Source: Lysobacter daejeonensis GH1-9 (GTDB lineage: Bacteria > Pseudomonadota > Gammaproteobacteria > Xanthomonadales > Xanthomonadaceae). Taken from it: a stretch of DNA of 64,000 nt. This document shows, piece after piece, positions 63,937 through 64,000 of the stretch. The notes under the pieces are model-generated. The model was not told where the DNA came from, did not search any database, and was given only the letters and a program-made list of their open reading frames with translations. The stretch covers positions 116,751 to 180,750 of the forward strand of contig NZ_AVPU01000005.1 in the NCBI RefSeq assembly GCF_000768355.1, given 5' to 3'. The position numbers were made by a program, and so were the translations under genes. Numbering within the stretch: position 1 is the stretch's first letter; every line of letters starts with the position of its first letter.

Positions 63937-64000
63937 GTTAGATCAGGGTGTCCACTGAACCGTAGGAACTACCGCTTCGGCTTGAATGAATTGTTAGGGC
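63937..64000. other. attC-like terminal sequence (partial, low certainty)
   Basis: The last 30 bases read CGCTTCGGCTTGAATGAATT followed by GTTAGGGC; this resembles the right half of integron attC sites, which end in GTTRRRY (here GTTAGGG, lacking the final pyrimidine). A second GTTAGAT core-like heptamer sits at 63937. The matching left half is not visible. The window ends, so the site cannot be completed. Confidence 0.35.

Overview
The window reads as a piece of core chromosome from a GC-rich gammaproteobacterium of the Xanthomonadaceae (Lysobacter/Luteimonas/Xanthomonas type). Grounds: high GC, dense overlapping ATGA/GTGA/TGATG gene junctions, a Kdo kinase (kdkA), a PilZ-type pilus protein lacking the c-di-GMP residues, an rpoE-rseA-mucD cassette without rseB, and the order lon-hupB-tRNA-Val-tRNA-Asp-ppiD.

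Layout. 1-1020: lon 3' end, hupB, tRNA-Val(UAC), tRNA-Asp(GUC). 1021-3952: a lower-GC PaeR7I/XhoI-type restriction-modification pair inserted between tRNA-Asp and ppiD. 3953-11565: ppiD, fabI, then mltD-gloB-yafS-like-rnhA-dnaQ in the E. coli order, and a PP2C phosphatase. 11679-18262: a lone molybdenum formate dehydrogenase alpha subunit, tRNA-Ser(CGA), a DUF6165 gene, a palindromic intergenic element, a GT9 glycosyltransferase divergent from kdkA, an MBL-fold hydrolase, 4.5S RNA and tRNA-Ser(GGA). 18448-21821: dnaX-ybaB-recR and a HIT protein. 21894-28761: moxR-DUF58-tgpA-slp, a GT39 membrane glycosyltransferase and maf. 29255-40547: yceD-rpmF-fabH-fabD-fabG-acpP-fabF-pabB-pabC-mltG-tmk-holB-pilZ, with plsX missing from its usual place. 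40722-42791: fadB-like beta-oxidation protein. 43101-51998: rpoE-rseA-mucD, lepA-lepB-DUF4845-rnc-era-recO. 52023-57006: a REC-Hpt protein, a YdbH-like protein with a YnbE/YdbL-like lipoprotein, and rlmD. 57127-62642: CYTH phosphatase, nagZ-hpt-VanZ-like-mtnP, cold-shock protein, aidB. 62639-64000: TfoX-like protein, a small zinc-ribbon membrane protein, a GNAT acetyltransferase, and a terminal sequence resembling half of an integron attC site.

Functionally, most of the window is housekeeping: fatty-acid synthesis (fabI, fabH, fabD, fabG, acpP, fabF), replication and repair (dnaX, holB, dnaQ, rnhA, recR, recO), cell wall work (mltD, mltG, nagZ), envelope stress and lipopolysaccharide (rpoE/rseA/mucD, kdkA, GT9, YdbH), folate (pabB/pabC), and purine and methylthio salvage, where mtnP can release the hypoxanthine that hpt re-uses. 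The accessory material is the restriction-modification island and the right-hand end.

The observations most worth a second look are: a probable AUU start codon on the GT9 gene; a consensus-like promoter that leaves yceD almost leaderless; perfect palindromes at the fabD and acpP promoters; a 115-bp inverted-repeat element at 15189-15303; a YnbE-YdbL fusion; scarcity of CTCGAG sites in a genome carrying a PaeR7I-type system; and the attC-like right edge.
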